The notes under the pieces: model-generated
Told to the model about the DNA's origin: nothing
What the model saw: the letters and a program-made list of their open reading frames with translations, nothing else
Databases searched by the model: none
In this document: one piece after another, positions 63,363 through 64,000 of the stretch
How the letters are laid out: every line of letters begins with the position of its first letter
How positions within the stretch are numbered: position 1 is the first letter of the stretch
Translations under genes and position numbers: made by a program
NCBI RefSeq assembly: GCF_001690195.1
Contig: NZ_LZGM01000024.1
Span: forward strand, 1 to 64,000
Length of the DNA: 64,000 nt
Reading direction: 5' to 3'
Source of the DNA: Gilliamella sp. wkB108
GTDB lineage: Bacteria > Pseudomonadota > Gammaproteobacteria > Enterobacterales > Orbaceae

Positions 63363-64000
63363 TTATATTTCTTGATTGATCATATAAAGATCTGAGCGAT
63401 TTGTTTGCAACTTACTGCATTTGTAACGCCAAAAAGATTGTGATAATTTGTCTTTCAAACGCAAAGGAAAGACCCATTTACCCAATCCATAAATGCATTC
63501 GACAAATTGTGCTTTATACTCATTGCTTCGTGCATATTCTAATTTACCAGCTAAAAAGAGGGGTGAAATTGCTTGATATCCTAGATGAATCGGTACCAAC
63601 CAACCACGCCCCTGTTTAACTGATGTTGTTTCCCAGTGACCATTTTCTGTAGGATTATAATGTAACATTGCCGTTTCAACTAAAGCATCAAGTGCGGTCG
63701 CTTTAGGATCTTGCTGTTGCAATTGATCGGTAATAGTCTGCAAGTCTTGCTGTGCTTCTACCAGAATATAAGCTGGTAACAAAGCATGAATTAAATTTTC
63801 ATCTGACTCTGAAGCCGAATATAACTTCACATCCCCTATTGATACTACATGTCCACCAGCAATACGTTGTTGATAGAGTTTTTGTTTCATCTGGTTTATA
63901 AATTCTTGTTGCTGTTTTGGATCATTCAACGTCTCATTCACCTCAACTTTAACTTCAACGATTAATGAAACATCCAAATGTACACGTCCTTCTTCAATAA
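63363..64000 (-). CDS. csy2: Type I-F Cascade subunit Cas5f/Csy2 (3' part, runs off the right edge)
   Basis: The open frame continues without a stop to base 64000, so this is the C-terminal part (about 212 residues) of Csy2, which caps the 5' end of the crRNA. The segment RVHLDVSLIVEVKVEV, VSIGDVKLY, LLPAYILVEA and GRGWLVPIHLGYQAISPLF, with the ending FWRYKC, fit Csy2. A TTG at 63975-63977 could be mistaken for a start, but the family's HLDVSL segment crosses it. csy1, cas3 and cas1 should lie beyond the window. Confidence 0.9.
   Translation of the reverse strand, partial: IEEGRVHLDVSLIVEVKVEVNETLNDPKQQQEFINQMKQKLYQQRIAGGHVVSIGDVKLYSASESDENLIHALLPAYILVEAQQDLQTITDQLQQQDPKATALDALVETAMLHYNPTENGHWETTSVKQGRGWLVPIHLGYQAISPLFLAGKLEYARSNEYKAQFVECIYGLGKWVFPLRLKDKLSQSFWRYKCSKLQTNRSDLYMINQEI

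Noticed and set aside
63363-63977. A complete csy2 beginning at the TTG at 63977
   Set aside because: The frame stays open to the window edge and the conserved HLDVSL segment spans this codon, so the gene is truncated by the window rather than starting here.

Overview
The window comes from an AT-rich gammaproteobacterium. Several gene blocks are ordered as in enteric bacteria: mnmA-hflD-purB, hemC-hemD-hemX-hemY, seqA-pgm, and rsmE-gshB-yqgE-ruvX. These sit beside a DXP-independent vitamin B6 pathway (pdxS-pdxT), a pyruvate:flavodoxin oxidoreductase, a beta-glucoside PTS and a type I-F CRISPR-Cas operon. Together with the low GC content this suggests an Orbaceae-like gut symbiont (Gilliamella/Frischella/Orbus type). 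That placement is inference from gene content. No rRNA, tRNA, transposase or CRISPR array was recognised.

Layout. 0.3-5.8 kb: a SemiSWEET sugar transporter, a MocR-type regulator (pdxR) divergent from pdxS-pdxT across an unusual repeat-filled spacer, then yhbP and ubiX. 5.8-10.7 kb: a gene-free stretch, an exported DUF4432 protein, thymidine kinase, phosphoglycerate mutase and NlpD, all on the minus strand. 11-17.5 kb: housekeeping genes rsmI, ychF and moeA, a small EamA transporter, a small lipoprotein, an MBL-fold hydrolase, folB and rsmE. 17.6-25.2 kb: gshB, a GNAT acetyltransferase, yqgE, ruvX, purM and nifJ. 25.4-32.3 kb: a Tat-exported aminotransferase, an NlpC/P60 lipoprotein, a DUF3482 GTPase with its DUF2868 membrane partner, zapB, tpiA, and an orphan phage-type Ner/C repressor pair. 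32.6-41.2 kb: mnmA-hflD-purB, hemCDXY and azlCD. 41.4-50.1 kb: gmk, gloA, slyB, seqA-pgm, guaB, a gluconate-type permease with CRP and GntR-like sites, and ubiG. 50.7-61.7 kb: an NSS transporter, htpG, a beta-glucoside operon controlled by a visible BglG/LicT antitermination switch (bglG-bglF-bgl-histidine phosphatase), an MFS transporter and ogt. 61.7-64 kb: the 3' part of a type I-F effector operon (csy4, csy3, and csy2 running off the right edge).

How the genes work together. The central carbon genes (gpmA, tpiA, pgm, nifJ, PTS, gluconate permease) fit a sugar-fermenting gut organism. ubiX and ubiG indicate quinone synthesis, and hemCD indicate tetrapyrrole synthesis. pdxS/pdxT supply PLP under a PLP-sensing MocR regulator.

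Most unusual features. A ~40-bp intergenic repeat occurs in eight copies, in both orientations. Three of these copies lie in a near-identical ~176-bp tandem array whose unit also carries a decayed copy of the pdxR start region. The other points of interest are the orphan Ner/C switch, the exported aminotransferase, a secreted phosphatase translationally coupled to the beta-glucoside operon, and an apparently shortened HemY.
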